Source of the DNA: CAZABC01 sp964483405
GTDB lineage: Bacteria; Chloroflexota; Limnocylindria; Limnocylindrales; CSP1-4
Assembly (NCBI GenBank): GCA_964483405.1
Contig: CAZABC010000004.1
Location: forward strand, 62,001-126,000
Direction: 5' to 3'
Length of the DNA: 64,000 nt
Position numbers and translations under genes: made by a program. The notes below the pieces were generated by a model that was not told where the DNA came from, searched no databases, and saw nothing but the letters and a program-made list of their open reading frames with translations. Positions 16,706-25,042 of the stretch are shown here, one piece after another. Each line of letters starts with the position of its first letter. Within the stretch, counting starts at the first letter, position 1.

Positions 16706-17353
16706 TCACCCGGCCGGGGCGATCTCGAACGTCGCCGTCACCCAGACGGCGATCTCCTCGGTTCCGGCTTCGACCGGCGTCGGCGACGCCTCGGCGACCA
16801 TCGCCATCCGGGCGGCCATCGGCCGCGGGCCGGGCACGCCCGGGCCGCCCTCGACGACCTCGACGATCGCGCCGAGCGCGACGCCGGCCTCGGCCGCGAT
16901 GGCCGTCGCCTTCGAACGGGCGTCGCGGATCGCCGCCGCCCGCGCCGCCGCCTCGGCCGCCGCCGGATCGGCCGTCCGGAAGGCGACCCCGTCGAGCGTC
17001 GTCGCGCCGGCGGCGAGGGCCCCGTCGATGACGGCGCCGAGCGCCTCGAGCGACCGGACCGTCACCCGGTACTGGTGGCTGACCTGCTGACCCCGGAGCC
17101 GCGGTCGGCGATCGTCGTAGTCGTACTCCGGCGAGACCGTGAGGCCGCTCGTCCGAACGTCGCCACGGGCGACCCCGGCGACGAGGACCGCCTCGAGGAT
17201 CGCGCCGGCGGTCGCGGCGGCCGCCGCCCGCGCCTCCGCGACGGTCGGCCGGGTGACCGCGACGCCGAGGCGGACGTCGGCCGTGTCCGGCGCGACCTCG
17301 ACCCGGCCGACGCCGGGGACGGTGATCGTGCGAGCCAGGCCGGGCCCGTTCAC
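16706..17353 (-). CDS. SIMPL domain (DUF541) protein
   Basis: The 215-residue protein opens with ARTITVPGVGRVEVAPDTADVRLGV and has LTVSPEYDYDD and YRVTVRSLEALGAVIDGALAAGATTLDGVAF, as in SIMPL/DUF541 (YggE-like) proteins. These are often periplasmic and linked to oxidative stress. No signal peptide is visible with the GTG start at 17353, which overlaps the FTR1 stop (GTGA); this copy may therefore be cytoplasmic. It is co-transcribed with, and translationally coupled to, the iron permease. Confidence 0.85.
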   Translation of the reverse strand: MNGPGLARTITVPGVGRVEVAPDTADVRLGVAVTRPTVAEARAAAAATAGAILEAVLVAGVARGDVRTSGLTVSPEYDYDDRRPRLRGQQVSHQYRVTVRSLEALGAVIDGALAAGATTLDGVAFRTADPAAAEAAARAAAIRDARSKATAIAAEAGVALGAIVEVVEGGPGVPGPRPMAARMAMVAEASPTPVEAGTEEIAVWVTATFEIAPAG

Positions 17354-18246
17354 GCGCCGGGGGCCGTCTCGGCCCGCGGCTGCTCGGCCGGGCGGGGCGC
17401 CGATGGCTTGACCGGACGCAGGTACAGCGGCAGGACGATCGCGATGTAGGCGAGCCAGGCGACGAACGTGACGACCTCGGGGCTCGAGCTGTAGCCGAAC
17501 ATCGCCCGGAGGAGCATCCCGAGGACGTTGCCGCTCGCGGCGTCGTGGGGCAGGATCGCGCTGATGTCGAAGGCCGTCCCGGTGCCGACCGTGATGAGCC
17601 CGGCCTCGACGAGCTCGTGCACGGCGTGCGAGACGAGCCCGGCGGCGATGAAGATCAGGGCGACGCCGGTCCACTTGAAGAACGCGGCGAGGTTGACCCG
17701 GCGGGTCCCCTGGTAGATGGCGACACCGATGCCGACGGCGATGCCGAGGCCGACGATCGCGCCGAGGAAGACGCTCAGGGCACCGGTCTCGGAGGCGCTC
17801 GCCGCCGCGTTCGCCTGGCCGACGAGGAAGAGCGCCGTCTCGACCCCCTCCCGGATGACGGCGATGAAGGCGAGGAAGGTCAGGCCCCACAGGTTGCCCT
17901 CGGTCAGCGCCCGATCGACCGAGGCGCGGAGCTCGCCCGAGACGCCGGCCGCCTGGCGCCGCATCCAGAACAGCATCCAGGTGACGACGCCGGCGGCGAG
18001 CAGCATCACCGCGCCCTCGAAGTACTGCTCCGCGGGCTCCTCGAGCGTGCCGACCGTGAGGAACAGCCCGACGCCGACGACGAGGCTGAGGACGACCGCG
18101 GCGCCGACCCCGAGCCAGATCCGCCCGGCATGGCGGCCGTTCCCCGTCTTCACGAGGTAGGCGAGGATGATGCTGACGATCAGGGCGGCTTCGACGCCCT
18201 CCCGCAGGCCGGTCAGCAGGCCGCTCGCGAACGAACCGATCTCCAC
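17350..18246 (-). CDS. FTR1-family high-affinity iron permease
   Basis: The 298-residue protein has about seven membrane segments and two REXXE iron-binding motifs, REGVEA in the first helix (residues 15-20) and REGVET in the fourth (132-137), the FTR1/EfeU signature. It imports ferric or oxidised ferrous iron. The GTG at 18246 is preferred because helix 1 starts at once and AGAGGAG precedes it by nine bases. The promoter at 18360-18389 carries two operator-like repeats. No EfeO or EfeB partner is adjacent; instead the gene is paired with a SIMPL protein. Confidence 0.9.
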   Translation of the reverse strand: MEIGSFASGLLTGLREGVEAALIVSIILAYLVKTGNGRHAGRIWLGVGAAVVLSLVVGVGLFLTVGTLEEPAEQYFEGAVMLLAAGVVTWMLFWMRRQAAGVSGELRASVDRALTEGNLWGLTFLAFIAVIREGVETALFLVGQANAAASASETGALSVFLGAIVGLGIAVGIGVAIYQGTRRVNLAAFFKWTGVALIFIAAGLVSHAVHELVEAGLITVGTGTAFDISAILPHDAASGNVLGMLLRAMFGYSSSPEVVTFVAWLAYIAIVLPLYLRPVKPSAPRPAEQPRAETAPGA

Positions 18247-18359
18247 CCGGGGACGCTCCTCTCGAGGACTGGGCGGGTCGCCGTCGGCGACCGTCTGCGG
18301 AGCGCCGTCGGCGACCGTTGCGGGTCGCCGCACCGACCGACGGCGGCTGGACTCGCGAC

Positions 18360-18389
18360 ATCCTACGGGAGCCGCCCAGCGAAGGTCAA
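18360..18389 (-). promoter_or_regulatory. Promoter of the FTR1-SIMPL operon
   Basis: On the minus strand TTGACC (complement of 18384-18389) and TAGGAT (complement of 18360-18365) are 18 bases apart. The predicted leader of about 105 bases includes an inverted repeat GTCGCC-GTC-GGCGAC near the permease start, which could form a hairpin. Confidence 0.7.
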
Positions 18390-18425
18390 GCCCGCTTGAG
18401 TCACTGCTGCAAGGTCCCTTGAGTC
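18386..18425. promoter_or_regulatory. Twin operator repeats at the iron-permease promoter
   Basis: Two related sites lie 23 bases apart. CAAGCCCGCTTGAGTC starts at 18387 and CAAGGTCCCTTGAGTC at 18410; 13 of 16 bases are identical. Each has an inverted repeat at its core (TCAAGC-CC-GCTTGA and CAAGG-TC-CCTTG). The first overlaps the -35 box, as expected for a repressor site. An iron-responsive regulator is plausible, but the sequence is not a recognised Fur or DtxR box. Confidence 0.6.
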
Positions 18426-18431
18426 GCCCTG

Positions 18432-18659
18432 TCAGTGGCGCCGCGTCCGCCGCACGAGGAGGACCGGCTGGACCCCCGACCGGTTCCGCCACCAGAAGAC
18501 CGTGACGGTCACGTCCTCGGCGGCCGGTGCCGGTCCGGCCGGTGCGTAGCGAGCGACGATCGCGGCCCACGGGTGCGGGGCCGGCGGCGGCTCGGGCCCG
18601 GGGGCGCTGGGGGCGACGGCGGTCGCGGGACGGGCGGCCGGGCGGCGCGGATCGGACAT
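18432..18659 (-). CDS. Small hypothetical protein, 75 residues
   Basis: The reading frame starts at an ATG preceded by GAGAGGGGAGCG, a good ribosome-binding site, and encodes a Pro/Ala-rich N-terminal half followed by a compact basic tail (VTVTVFWWRNRSGVQPVLLVRRTRRH). No family is recognised and no signal peptide or membrane helix is evident. It faces the coiled-coil membrane protein gene and ends just upstream of the iron-permease promoter. Short frames are common by chance in such GC-rich DNA, so the ribosome-binding site is the main support. Confidence 0.5.
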   Translation of the reverse strand: MSDPRRPAARPATAVAPSAPGPEPPPAPHPWAAIVARYAPAGPAPAAEDVTVTVFWWRNRSGVQPVLLVRRTRRH

Positions 18660-18745
18660 CGCTCCCCTCTCCCAGCGCGCTCGACCGACGGACGACCCGG
18701 GTCGCCCCGGTGTGATGGCGCCGCGTCGGCCGGTGGTCCGGGCGC

Positions 18746-18751
18746 TACCAT
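18746..18751 (+). promoter_or_regulatory. -10 box of a leaderless promoter
   Basis: TACCAT is followed by six bases and then the ATG at 18758, so the transcript would start at the ATG. Confidence 0.6.
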
Positions 18752-18757
18752 CGGACG

Positions 18758-19414
18758 ATGACGATCGCCAGCCAGCGCTCGCGTGGCCTCGGCACCTTCC
18801 TCGTGGGCTTCGGCGTCGTCGGGGTCGTCCTCGCGGGCGCCCTCGCGGCGACGGCGGGCGGTGCCGCGGTCGCGACCGGCGGGCTCGACGAGCAGCTCGC
18901 CACCCAGCGGACCGCCCTCGCCGCGACCGTCCGCGATGCGAGCTTCGGGATCGGCAAGGCGGCCGTGACCGTCGCCAACATCGGCGGCACGCTCGAGACG
19001 ACCGAGACGGTCCTGCGCGACTCGAGCGCCGCCCTCGACGACCTCGCGGCGGCCGCCGACGACCTCGCCGCGAGCCTCGACATCTCGATCCTCGGCCAGC
19101 GGCCGTTCGAGGATGCGGCGAGCTCGCTCGCGACGTTCGCCGACCGGCTGGCCACGTACGCCGACGGGGTCGAGGCGCTCGCGAGCGACCTCGTCGCCAA
19201 CCAGGCGGACCTCGAGGACGCCGAGGAGCAGCTCCGATCGCTCCAGACCCGGCTCGACACGCTCGCCGACGACCTCGAGGCGGGAACCGGGGTCGAGACG
19301 CTCGTCGCCGGGCTGACCGTCGCCCTCTGGCTCCTCGCCGGGGTCGCGGCCTGGGCGGCCGTCGGCGGGGCGACCTGCGCCTGGGTCGGCTGGCGCCTCA
19401 GGTCGGCGAGCTGA
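18758..19414 (+). CDS. Hypothetical membrane protein with coiled-coil core
   Basis: The 218-residue protein has one hydrophobic segment near the N-terminus (FLVGFGVVGVVLAGALAATAGGAA, residues about 14-37), a long polar helical middle (about 40-180) rich in Ala, Leu, Asp and Glu with heptad-like LATYADGVEALASDLVANQ and EEQLRSLQTRLDTLADDLE, and a second hydrophobic segment at about 187-210. The middle probably lies outside the membrane as a coiled coil. I recognise no named family. Its start is supported by a leaderless TACCAT box. It converges with chrA, overlapping it by 17 bases. Confidence 0.7.
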   Translation: MTIASQRSRGLGTFLVGFGVVGVVLAGALAATAGGAAVATGGLDEQLATQRTALAATVRDASFGIGKAAVTVANIGGTLETTETVLRDSSAALDDLAAAADDLAASLDISILGQRPFEDAASSLATFADRLATYADGVEALASDLVANQADLEDAEEQLRSLQTRLDTLADDLEAGTGVETLVAGLTVALWLLAGVAAWAAVGGATCAWVGWRLRSAS

Positions 19415-20663
19415 CGATCCCGGCCGCCGCGAGCGCCGCGACGACGACGATCGGCGGCACCCGGCCGGACAGCAGGGCGACCGTCCCGGCGACGGCGAGG
19501 GCGACGTCGAGCGGGCCGCGGATCGCCGTCCGGGCGACCGGATCCCAGAGCGCGGCGAGGAGGATGCCGACGACCGCCGCGTTGACCCCGGCGAGCGAGG
19601 CCCGGGCCCCCGGCCGGGCTCGGAGGTCGGCCCAGGCCGGCAGGGCTGCCACGACGAGCAGCAGGCCCGGCAGGAAGATCGCGGCGAGGGCGACCGCGGC
19701 GCCGACGACCGGCAGGCCGCCGGGCGCGGCGACCGCCCCGAGGTAGGCCGCGAAGGCGAAGAGCGGTCCCGGCAGCGCCTGTGCCGCGCCATACCCGGCG
19801 AGGAAGGCGTCCTCGCCGACGAGACCGGGCCCGACGATCGAGGTCTCGAGCAGCGGCAGGACGACATGGCCGCCGCCGAAGACGAGGGCGCCGGCGCGGT
19901 AGCAGGCCCAGGCAAGCTCGACGAGCGGGCCCGCCCCGCCGGCTGCGAGCAGCGCCAGCCCGCCGAGGAGGGCCGCGTAGAGGCCGAAGGCCCCGACGGC
20001 GACGACGCGCGGCACCGCGACGACGGCCCCCGGGACCTCGGTCGCTCCCGGGTCGTCGTCGGCCGACCCCGGCCGCACCGCCGGGATGAGGTGTCGGAAC
20101 GCGACGAGCCCGACGCCGGCCGCGACGGCGATGATCGCCACCTGCGTCGCCGCGACCGGCAGGGCGAGCGCCGCCGCGGCCGCGAGCGCCGCGAGCAGCA
20201 GGCGGGGCGGGTCGGGCGCGAGCGCGCGACCCATGGCGATGACCGCCGCGGCGACGACGGCGACCGCCGCCAGCTTCAGCCCGGCGACGAGACCCGGCCA
20301 ATCGCCGCCGGTCCCGGCCGCGAGCCCGAGGGCGACCATCGCCAGGGCCGACGGCAGGGTGAAGCCGATCCAGGCGGCGAGGCCACCGGCGAGACCGGCG
20401 CGGAGGATGCCGATGGCGACGCCGACCTGGGTGCTCGCCGGTCCGGGCAGGAACTGGCCGAGGGCGACGAGGTCGGCGTAGGTCGCCTCGTCGAGCCAGC
20501 GCCGCCGGACGACGTAGGCCTCGCGGTAGTAGCCGAGATGGGCGATCGGGCCGCCGAACGAGGTCAGGCCGAGCCGCAGGGCGACCCCGAGCACCTCCAT
20601 GGCCGTGCCCGGCGGCTGCGGAGCGGCAGGTGGCCGGGCCTGTTCCGGAACCCCGTCGCCCAC
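19398..20663 (-). CDS. chrA: Chromate transporter family protein (ChrA, two-domain)
   Basis: The 421-residue protein has two homologous halves, each opening with a CHR motif: LRLGLTSFGGPIAHLGYYREAYV in the first and AGALVFGGGHVVLPLLETSIV in the second, with about ten membrane segments. ChrA proteins export chromate with proton motive force; many homologues lie in contexts unrelated to chromate. The GTG at 20663, 16 bases after the aceE stop, is chosen; an internal ATG at 20600 would still keep the first CHR domain. It appears to be the last gene of a DUF2255-aceE-chrA transcript, an unexplained pairing. Confidence 0.85.
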   Translation of the reverse strand: MGDGVPEQARPPAAPQPPGTAMEVLGVALRLGLTSFGGPIAHLGYYREAYVVRRRWLDEATYADLVALGQFLPGPASTQVGVAIGILRAGLAGGLAAWIGFTLPSALAMVALGLAAGTGGDWPGLVAGLKLAAVAVVAAAVIAMGRALAPDPPRLLLAALAAAAALALPVAATQVAIIAVAAGVGLVAFRHLIPAVRPGSADDDPGATEVPGAVVAVPRVVAVGAFGLYAALLGGLALLAAGGAGPLVELAWACYRAGALVFGGGHVVLPLLETSIVGPGLVGEDAFLAGYGAAQALPGPLFAFAAYLGAVAAPGGLPVVGAAVALAAIFLPGLLLVVAALPAWADLRARPGARASLAGVNAAVVGILLAALWDPVARTAIRGPLDVALAVAGTVALLSGRVPPIVVVAALAAAGIVSSPT

Positions 20664-20679
20664 CGTCGCGGCCGGCCGC

Positions 20680-23361
20680 TCAGAGGTCGAGCGGCTCGGG
20701 AGCGTCGGGGTCGATGCCGAGGTCGCGCAGGGCGGCGACCGCCCGCTTGGCGGGCAGCGTCCCGGTCCTCGCGAGGCTCGAGACCGCCGCGGCGGCGATC
20801 GCCGGTGGGTCGATCTGGAAGAATGCACGCAGCGCCTCTCGCGTGTCGCTCCGTCCGAACCCGTCGGTCCCGAGCGAGACGGAGCCCGCCGGCAGCCACC
20901 GGGCCACCATATCGGGCAGCGCCTTCATCCAGTCGGTCGCGAGGACGGCCGGCCCGCCGTCGGGGCCGAGGATCTCGCTGACGTACGGGAGCCGGGCCGG
21001 CTTGTCGGGATGGAGCCGGCTCCAGCGCTCGGCCGCGAGGGCGTCGCGGCGGAGGAGCGGGAAGGACGGCGCGCTGTAGACCTCGGCAGCGACGCCGAAG
21101 CGCTCGGCGAGGAGCGCCTGGGCAGCGACCACCTGCTCGAGGATCGAGCCCGAGCCGACGAGGCGGACGCGCGGTGCGCTCGGGTCGAGCTCGGGCGCCT
21201 CGCGGAGCCGGTAGAGCCCCCGGATGATCCCCTCGGCGACGCCCTCGGGCATCGGCGGCTGACGGTAGTTCTCGTTGTAGAGCGAGACGTAGTAGGTCAC
21301 GTCCTCGCCACGGCCGTACATCCGCTCGATCCCGTCGCGGACGATGACGGCGAGCTCGTAGGCGTAGGCCGGGTCGTAGGCCCGGATGCTCGGCACGGTC
21401 GAGGCGAGGATGTGGCTGTGGCCGTCGTCGTGCTGGAGGCCCTCGCCGGCCAGCGTCGTCCGGCCCGCGGTCGCGCCCATCATGAAGCCCCGGCCGCGCG
21501 CGTCGCCGACCGCCCAGGCCTGGTCGCCGGTCCGCTGGAAGCCGAACATCGAGTAGTAGATGTAGAACGGCACCATCGGCGTGCCGTGGGTCGCGTAGCT
21601 CGTCGCCGCGGCCTGGAAGCTCGCCATCGACCCGGCCTCGGTGATCCCCTCCTCGAGGACCTGGCCGTTCTTGGCCTCGCGGTACTTGAGGACGAGCTCG
21701 GCGTCGACCGGCTCGTAGCGCTGGCCGCCCGCGGCGTAGATCCCGACCTCGTTGAAGAGCGGGTCCATGCCGAACGTCCGGGCTTCGTCCGGGATGATCG
21801 GGACGATCCGGGCGCCGAGCTCCGGGTCGCGGATGAGGTTCCGCAGCAGCCGGATGAAGACCATCGTCGTCGAGACCGGGGTCGAGCTGCCGGCGGCGAA
21901 CTCCGCGTCGACCGCCGGGGCCGGCGCCGGGAGCGGGGCGGCGCGGACGACCCGGCGCGGCACCGGCCCGCCGAGCTGGCGCCGCCGCTCCTGCATGTAG
22001 CGGACCTCCTCCGAGTCGGGGCCCGGGTGGAAGTACGGCGCGTCGCCGAGGGCGTCGTCGGGGATCGGCAGCTCGAGCCGGTCGCGGAAGACCCGCAGCT
22101 CCTGCTCGGACAGCTTCTTCGCCTGGTGGGTGATGTTGCGGGCCTCGACGCCGGGGCCGAGGGTCCAGCCCTTGACCGTCTTGGCGAGGACGACCGTCGG
22201 GGCCCCGCTGTACTCGGTCGCCGCCTTATAGGCGGCGTAGACCTTGTGGTAGTCGTGCCCGCCGCGACGCAGCCGGACCAGGTCGTCGTCGGTCCGGTCC
22301 TCGACGAGCCGGCGCAGCCGCGGGTCGGGGCCGAAGAAGTTCTCGCGGATGTAGGCGCCACCGGCGACCGAGAACTTCTGGAACTCGCCGTCGACGGTCG
22401 CGTTCATCTTGTCGAGCAGGACGCCTTCGACGTCCCGGGCGAGCAGGTCGTCCCACTCGCGACCCCAGATGACCTTGATGACGTTCCAGCCGGCGCCCCG
22501 GAAGAGGCCCTCGAGCTCCTGGATGATCTTGCCGTTGCCGCGGACCGGACCGTCGAGCCGCTGGAGGTTGCAGTTGACGACGAAGGTCAGGTTGTCGAGG
22601 CCGTCGCGGGCGGCGAGGGCGAGACCGGCGATCGACTCGGGCTCATCCATCTCGCCGTCGCCGAGGAACGCCCAGACCCGCTGCTGGCTGGTGTCGCGGA
22701 TCCCGCGGTTGGCCAGGTAGCGGTTGAAGCGCGCCTGGTAGATCGCGGCGAGCGGGCCGAGGCCCATCGAGACGGTCGGGAACTCCCAGAAGTCGGGCAT
22801 CAGCCGTGGGTGCGGGTACGACGAGAGCCCCTGGCCGGCCACGACCTCGCGCCGGAAGTGGTCGAGCTGGTCGGTCGTGAGGCGGCCCTCGAGGAAGGCC
22901 CGGGCGTAGATCCCCGGCGCCGCGTGGCCCTGGAAGAAGATCTGGTCGCCGCCGCCGGGATCGTCCTTGCCTCGGAAGAACCAGTTGAAGCCGACCTCGT
23001 ACAGCGATGCGGCCGAGGCGTAGGTCGCCAGGTGACCGCCGATCCCGGAGAAGCGGTTGTTCGCCCGCAGGACCATCGCCACCGCGTTCCAGCGGATGAG
23101 CCGGCGGATCCGCCGCTCGAGCGCCTCGTCCCCGGGGAAGAACGGCTCCTGCTCGGGGCTGATCGTGTTGATGTAGCGGGTCTGGGTCAGCGACGGCAGT
23201 CCGACCGCCCGCTGGCGGGCGCGCTTGAGCAGCTTGAACATCAGGAAGCGGGCGCGATGCTCGCCTTCCTCGTCGATGACCTGGTCGAGCGAGTCGACCC
23301 AGTCCTGGGTCTCGTTCGGGTCCTGGTCCGGCAGCTGGAGCTTGAACTCGTCGAAGTACAT
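20680..23361 (-). CDS. aceE: Pyruvate dehydrogenase E1 component, homodimeric type
   Basis: At 893 residues this matches the AceE single-chain E1 length. It has the thiamine-diphosphate motif in FLGDGEMDEPESIAGLALAARDGLDNLTFVVNCNLQRLDGPVRGNGK, the GGHLATYASAASLYEVGFNWFF region with its active-site His, and a C-terminal transketolase-like domain ending VSLGTDGFGRSDTREALRAFF. It decarboxylates pyruvate and acetylates the lipoyl group of E2. No E2 or E3 gene is adjacent, so the complex partners must be elsewhere. The ATG is the point where similarity begins. Confidence 0.95.
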   Translation of the reverse strand: MYFDEFKLQLPDQDPNETQDWVDSLDQVIDEEGEHRARFLMFKLLKRARQRAVGLPSLTQTRYINTISPEQEPFFPGDEALERRIRRLIRWNAVAMVLRANNRFSGIGGHLATYASAASLYEVGFNWFFRGKDDPGGGDQIFFQGHAAPGIYARAFLEGRLTTDQLDHFRREVVAGQGLSSYPHPRLMPDFWEFPTVSMGLGPLAAIYQARFNRYLANRGIRDTSQQRVWAFLGDGEMDEPESIAGLALAARDGLDNLTFVVNCNLQRLDGPVRGNGKIIQELEGLFRGAGWNVIKVIWGREWDDLLARDVEGVLLDKMNATVDGEFQKFSVAGGAYIRENFFGPDPRLRRLVEDRTDDDLVRLRRGGHDYHKVYAAYKAATEYSGAPTVVLAKTVKGWTLGPGVEARNITHQAKKLSEQELRVFRDRLELPIPDDALGDAPYFHPGPDSEEVRYMQERRRQLGGPVPRRVVRAAPLPAPAPAVDAEFAAGSSTPVSTTMVFIRLLRNLIRDPELGARIVPIIPDEARTFGMDPLFNEVGIYAAGGQRYEPVDAELVLKYREAKNGQVLEEGITEAGSMASFQAAATSYATHGTPMVPFYIYYSMFGFQRTGDQAWAVGDARGRGFMMGATAGRTTLAGEGLQHDDGHSHILASTVPSIRAYDPAYAYELAVIVRDGIERMYGRGEDVTYYVSLYNENYRQPPMPEGVAEGIIRGLYRLREAPELDPSAPRVRLVGSGSILEQVVAAQALLAERFGVAAEVYSAPSFPLLRRDALAAERWSRLHPDKPARLPYVSEILGPDGGPAVLATDWMKALPDMVARWLPAGSVSLGTDGFGRSDTREALRAFFQIDPPAIAAAAVSSLARTGTLPAKRAVAALRDLGIDPDAPEPLDL

Positions 23362-23399
23362 CCGGGGATCGCTCTCCGTGGCGGGACGCTCGCCGGCCG

Positions 23400-23765
23400 T
23401 CAGGCCGGCTCCAGGCGAAGGGTCGTCGGCAGCACCTCCCGGCGCAGGAGCGGCGGCATGTCCGGGTCGCCGGCGTACTTGCCGGCGAGCGCCGCGGTCG
23501 CCCGGGCCGTCTCGGCGGGATCGTCGACCCGGAACGCCCGGGCCGGGATGGCCGAGTCGCCGACGTGGAGGACGAGCGAGCCGAGCTCGATCGCCTCGCG
23601 GTACCAACGGCCGCGCTCGCCCAGGACGGAGCGGACGTAGGCGTCCTGGCCGTCGACGGCGATCCAGACGACCGTCCGGTGCGGCGCGCCATCGGCCGAC
23701 CGGGTCTCGAGGACGACCTCGACGGCCGCGTCGATCGCCGACAGGGCCGGCGCGGGGAAGTGCAT
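23400..23765 (-). CDS. DUF2255 family protein
   Basis: The protein of about 121 residues contains RSADGAPHRTVVWIAVDGQDAYVRSVLGERGRWYREAI, the pattern of DUF2255 proteins, small split-barrel proteins related to flavin or F420 reductases. The start at the second in-frame ATG (23765) is chosen because TACCCT stands six bases before it, a leaderless promoter; the upstream ATG at 23783 would span that promoter. It precedes aceE by 38 bases on the same strand. Its function is unknown. Confidence 0.75.
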   Translation of the reverse strand: MHFPAPALSAIDAAVEVVLETRSADGAPHRTVVWIAVDGQDAYVRSVLGERGRWYREAIELGSLVLHVGDSAIPARAFRVDDPAETARATAALAGKYAGDPDMPPLLRREVLPTTLRLEPA

Positions 23766-23771
23766 GGCGGC

Positions 23772-23777
23772 AGGGTA
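23772..23777 (-). promoter_or_regulatory. -10 box of a leaderless promoter
   Basis: On the minus strand TACCCT is followed by GCCGCC and the ATG at 23765. It decides the start of the DUF2255 gene. Confidence 0.55.
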
Positions 23778-23827
23778 CGGCATCGGGCGCCGGCGCGACG
23801 CCGACGGCCGGGGCGCGGCAGGTGCGG

Positions 23828-23833
23828 TAGCGT
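23828..23833 (+). promoter_or_regulatory. -10 box of a leaderless promoter
   Basis: TAGCGT is followed by six bases and the ATG of the nicotinamidase gene at 23840. Confidence 0.5.
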
Positions 23834-23839
23834 AGGGCC

Positions 23840-24439
23840 ATGCACCGCTACGATCCGGCCACGGCGCTCGTCGTCGTGGACGTCCAGAACGACTTCGCCG
23901 ATCCGGCCGGCAGCCTCGCCGTCCGCGACGCCGCGGCGATCCTGCCGGTCATCGGCCACGAGATCGCCGCCGCCGACGCGGCCGGCGCGCTCGTCGTCTA
24001 TACCCAGGACTGGCACCCGCCACACACGCCGCACTTCGCCCAGGACGGCGGGACCTGGCCGGTCCACTGCGTCCAGGACGGCTGGGGGGCCGCCCTCCAT
24101 CCGGCCCTGCCGATCATCGGCCCGGTCGTCCGCAAGGGCGCGAACGGCGAGGACGGCTACTCCGGCTTCACGATGCGTGACCCGGTCTCGGGCGAGACGA
24201 TCCCGACCGACCTCGAGCGGCTCCTCCGGGCGCGGGCCGTCGAGCGGGTCGTCGTCTGCGGGCTCGCGACCGACTACTGCGTCCGGGCGACGGCGCTCGA
24301 CGCGGCCGCCCTCGGCTTCGCCACCGCCGTCCTCGTCGACGCGATCGCGGCCGTCGATCTCGAGCCGGGCGACGGCGATCGGGCGCTCGAGGCCCTCGCC
24401 GCGGCCGGCGTCGCGGTCGAGCGGGCGGTGGCGGCATGA
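23840..24439 (+). CDS. pncA: Nicotinamidase, isochorismatase-like fold
   Basis: The 199-residue protein has the catalytic Asp in VVVDVQNDF (Asp14), the metal-binding TQDWHPPHTPHF stretch, the active Lys in VVRKGANGEDGYSGF and the nucleophilic Cys in GLATDYCVRAT. Together these define PncA, which hydrolyses nicotinamide to nicotinate and ammonia in NAD salvage. The gene overlaps the following SRPBCC gene by 4 bases and has a leaderless-type promoter. Confidence 0.93.
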   Translation: MHRYDPATALVVVDVQNDFADPAGSLAVRDAAAILPVIGHEIAAADAAGALVVYTQDWHPPHTPHFAQDGGTWPVHCVQDGWGAALHPALPIIGPVVRKGANGEDGYSGFTMRDPVSGETIPTDLERLLRARAVERVVVCGLATDYCVRATALDAAALGFATAVLVDAIAAVDLEPGDGDRALEALAAAGVAVERAVAA

Positions 24440-25008
24440 TCGGCCGGCTCTTCCGCCTCGCCGCGGCCGGCGTCGTCGCGGCCTTCGTGATCGACCGGAT
24501 CCTTGCCACCCGCCGCGGCAGCGAGCCGCCACCGCCGATCCGGTCGATGGTCGCCATCGACGCGCCGATCGAGCGCGTCTGGGCCGAGCTCGCCGACATC
24601 GAGGGCCAGCCACGCTGGATGACCGAGATGAAGGCCGTTCGGATCACGACCCCGGGGCCCGTCGGCGTCGGGACGCGGGGCGAGGCCGACGTCCGCATCC
24701 TCGGCATCGGCGTGTCCGACCCGGTCGAGATCGTCGCCTTCGAGCCGCCCCACCGCTTCGCGATCCGCCACGAGGGCGTCTTCACCGGCGGCGGGGTGAT
24801 CGAGCTCCAGCCGGGCTCCGACGGCCGCTCGACGATCGTGATGTGGGACGAGACGCTCGTTCCGCCGATCCTCCCGGAGCTCGGGGCGCTCGTGGGGCGG
24901 CCCATCCTCGGGGCCATCTTCCAGGCCGACCTCCACCGCTTCCGCGAGCTGCTCGAGACGCCGCCGCCCGGACCCGCTGCGGCGCTCGACGCCGCGCCGC
25001 CGGCCTGA
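24436..25008 (+). CDS. SRPBCC (START-like) family protein with N-terminal membrane segment
   Basis: The protein is about 190 residues long. A short hydrophobic segment (LFRLAAAGVVAAFVI) is followed by an SRPBCC ligand-binding fold beginning SMVAIDAPIERVWAELADIEGQPRWMTEMKAVRI. Such proteins bind hydrophobic ligands or act as cyclases; the ligand is not predictable. The N-terminal segment suggests membrane attachment. Its ATG overlaps the pncA stop (ATGA), so it is translationally coupled to nicotinamidase. Confidence 0.82.
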   Translation: MIGRLFRLAAAGVVAAFVIDRILATRRGSEPPPPIRSMVAIDAPIERVWAELADIEGQPRWMTEMKAVRITTPGPVGVGTRGEADVRILGIGVSDPVEIVAFEPPHRFAIRHEGVFTGGGVIELQPGSDGRSTIVMWDETLVPPILPELGALVGRPILGAIFQADLHRFRELLETPPPGPAAALDAAPPA

Positions 25009-25042
25009 CCGGCGGACGCGGCCGGCCACCGACCCGCTGACG

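Noticed and set aside
20599..23640. A plus-strand open frame of about 1000 codons antisense to aceE.
   Set aside because: Its codons mirror the strong third-position GC bias of aceE and it shows no protein family features; aceE itself is unambiguous.
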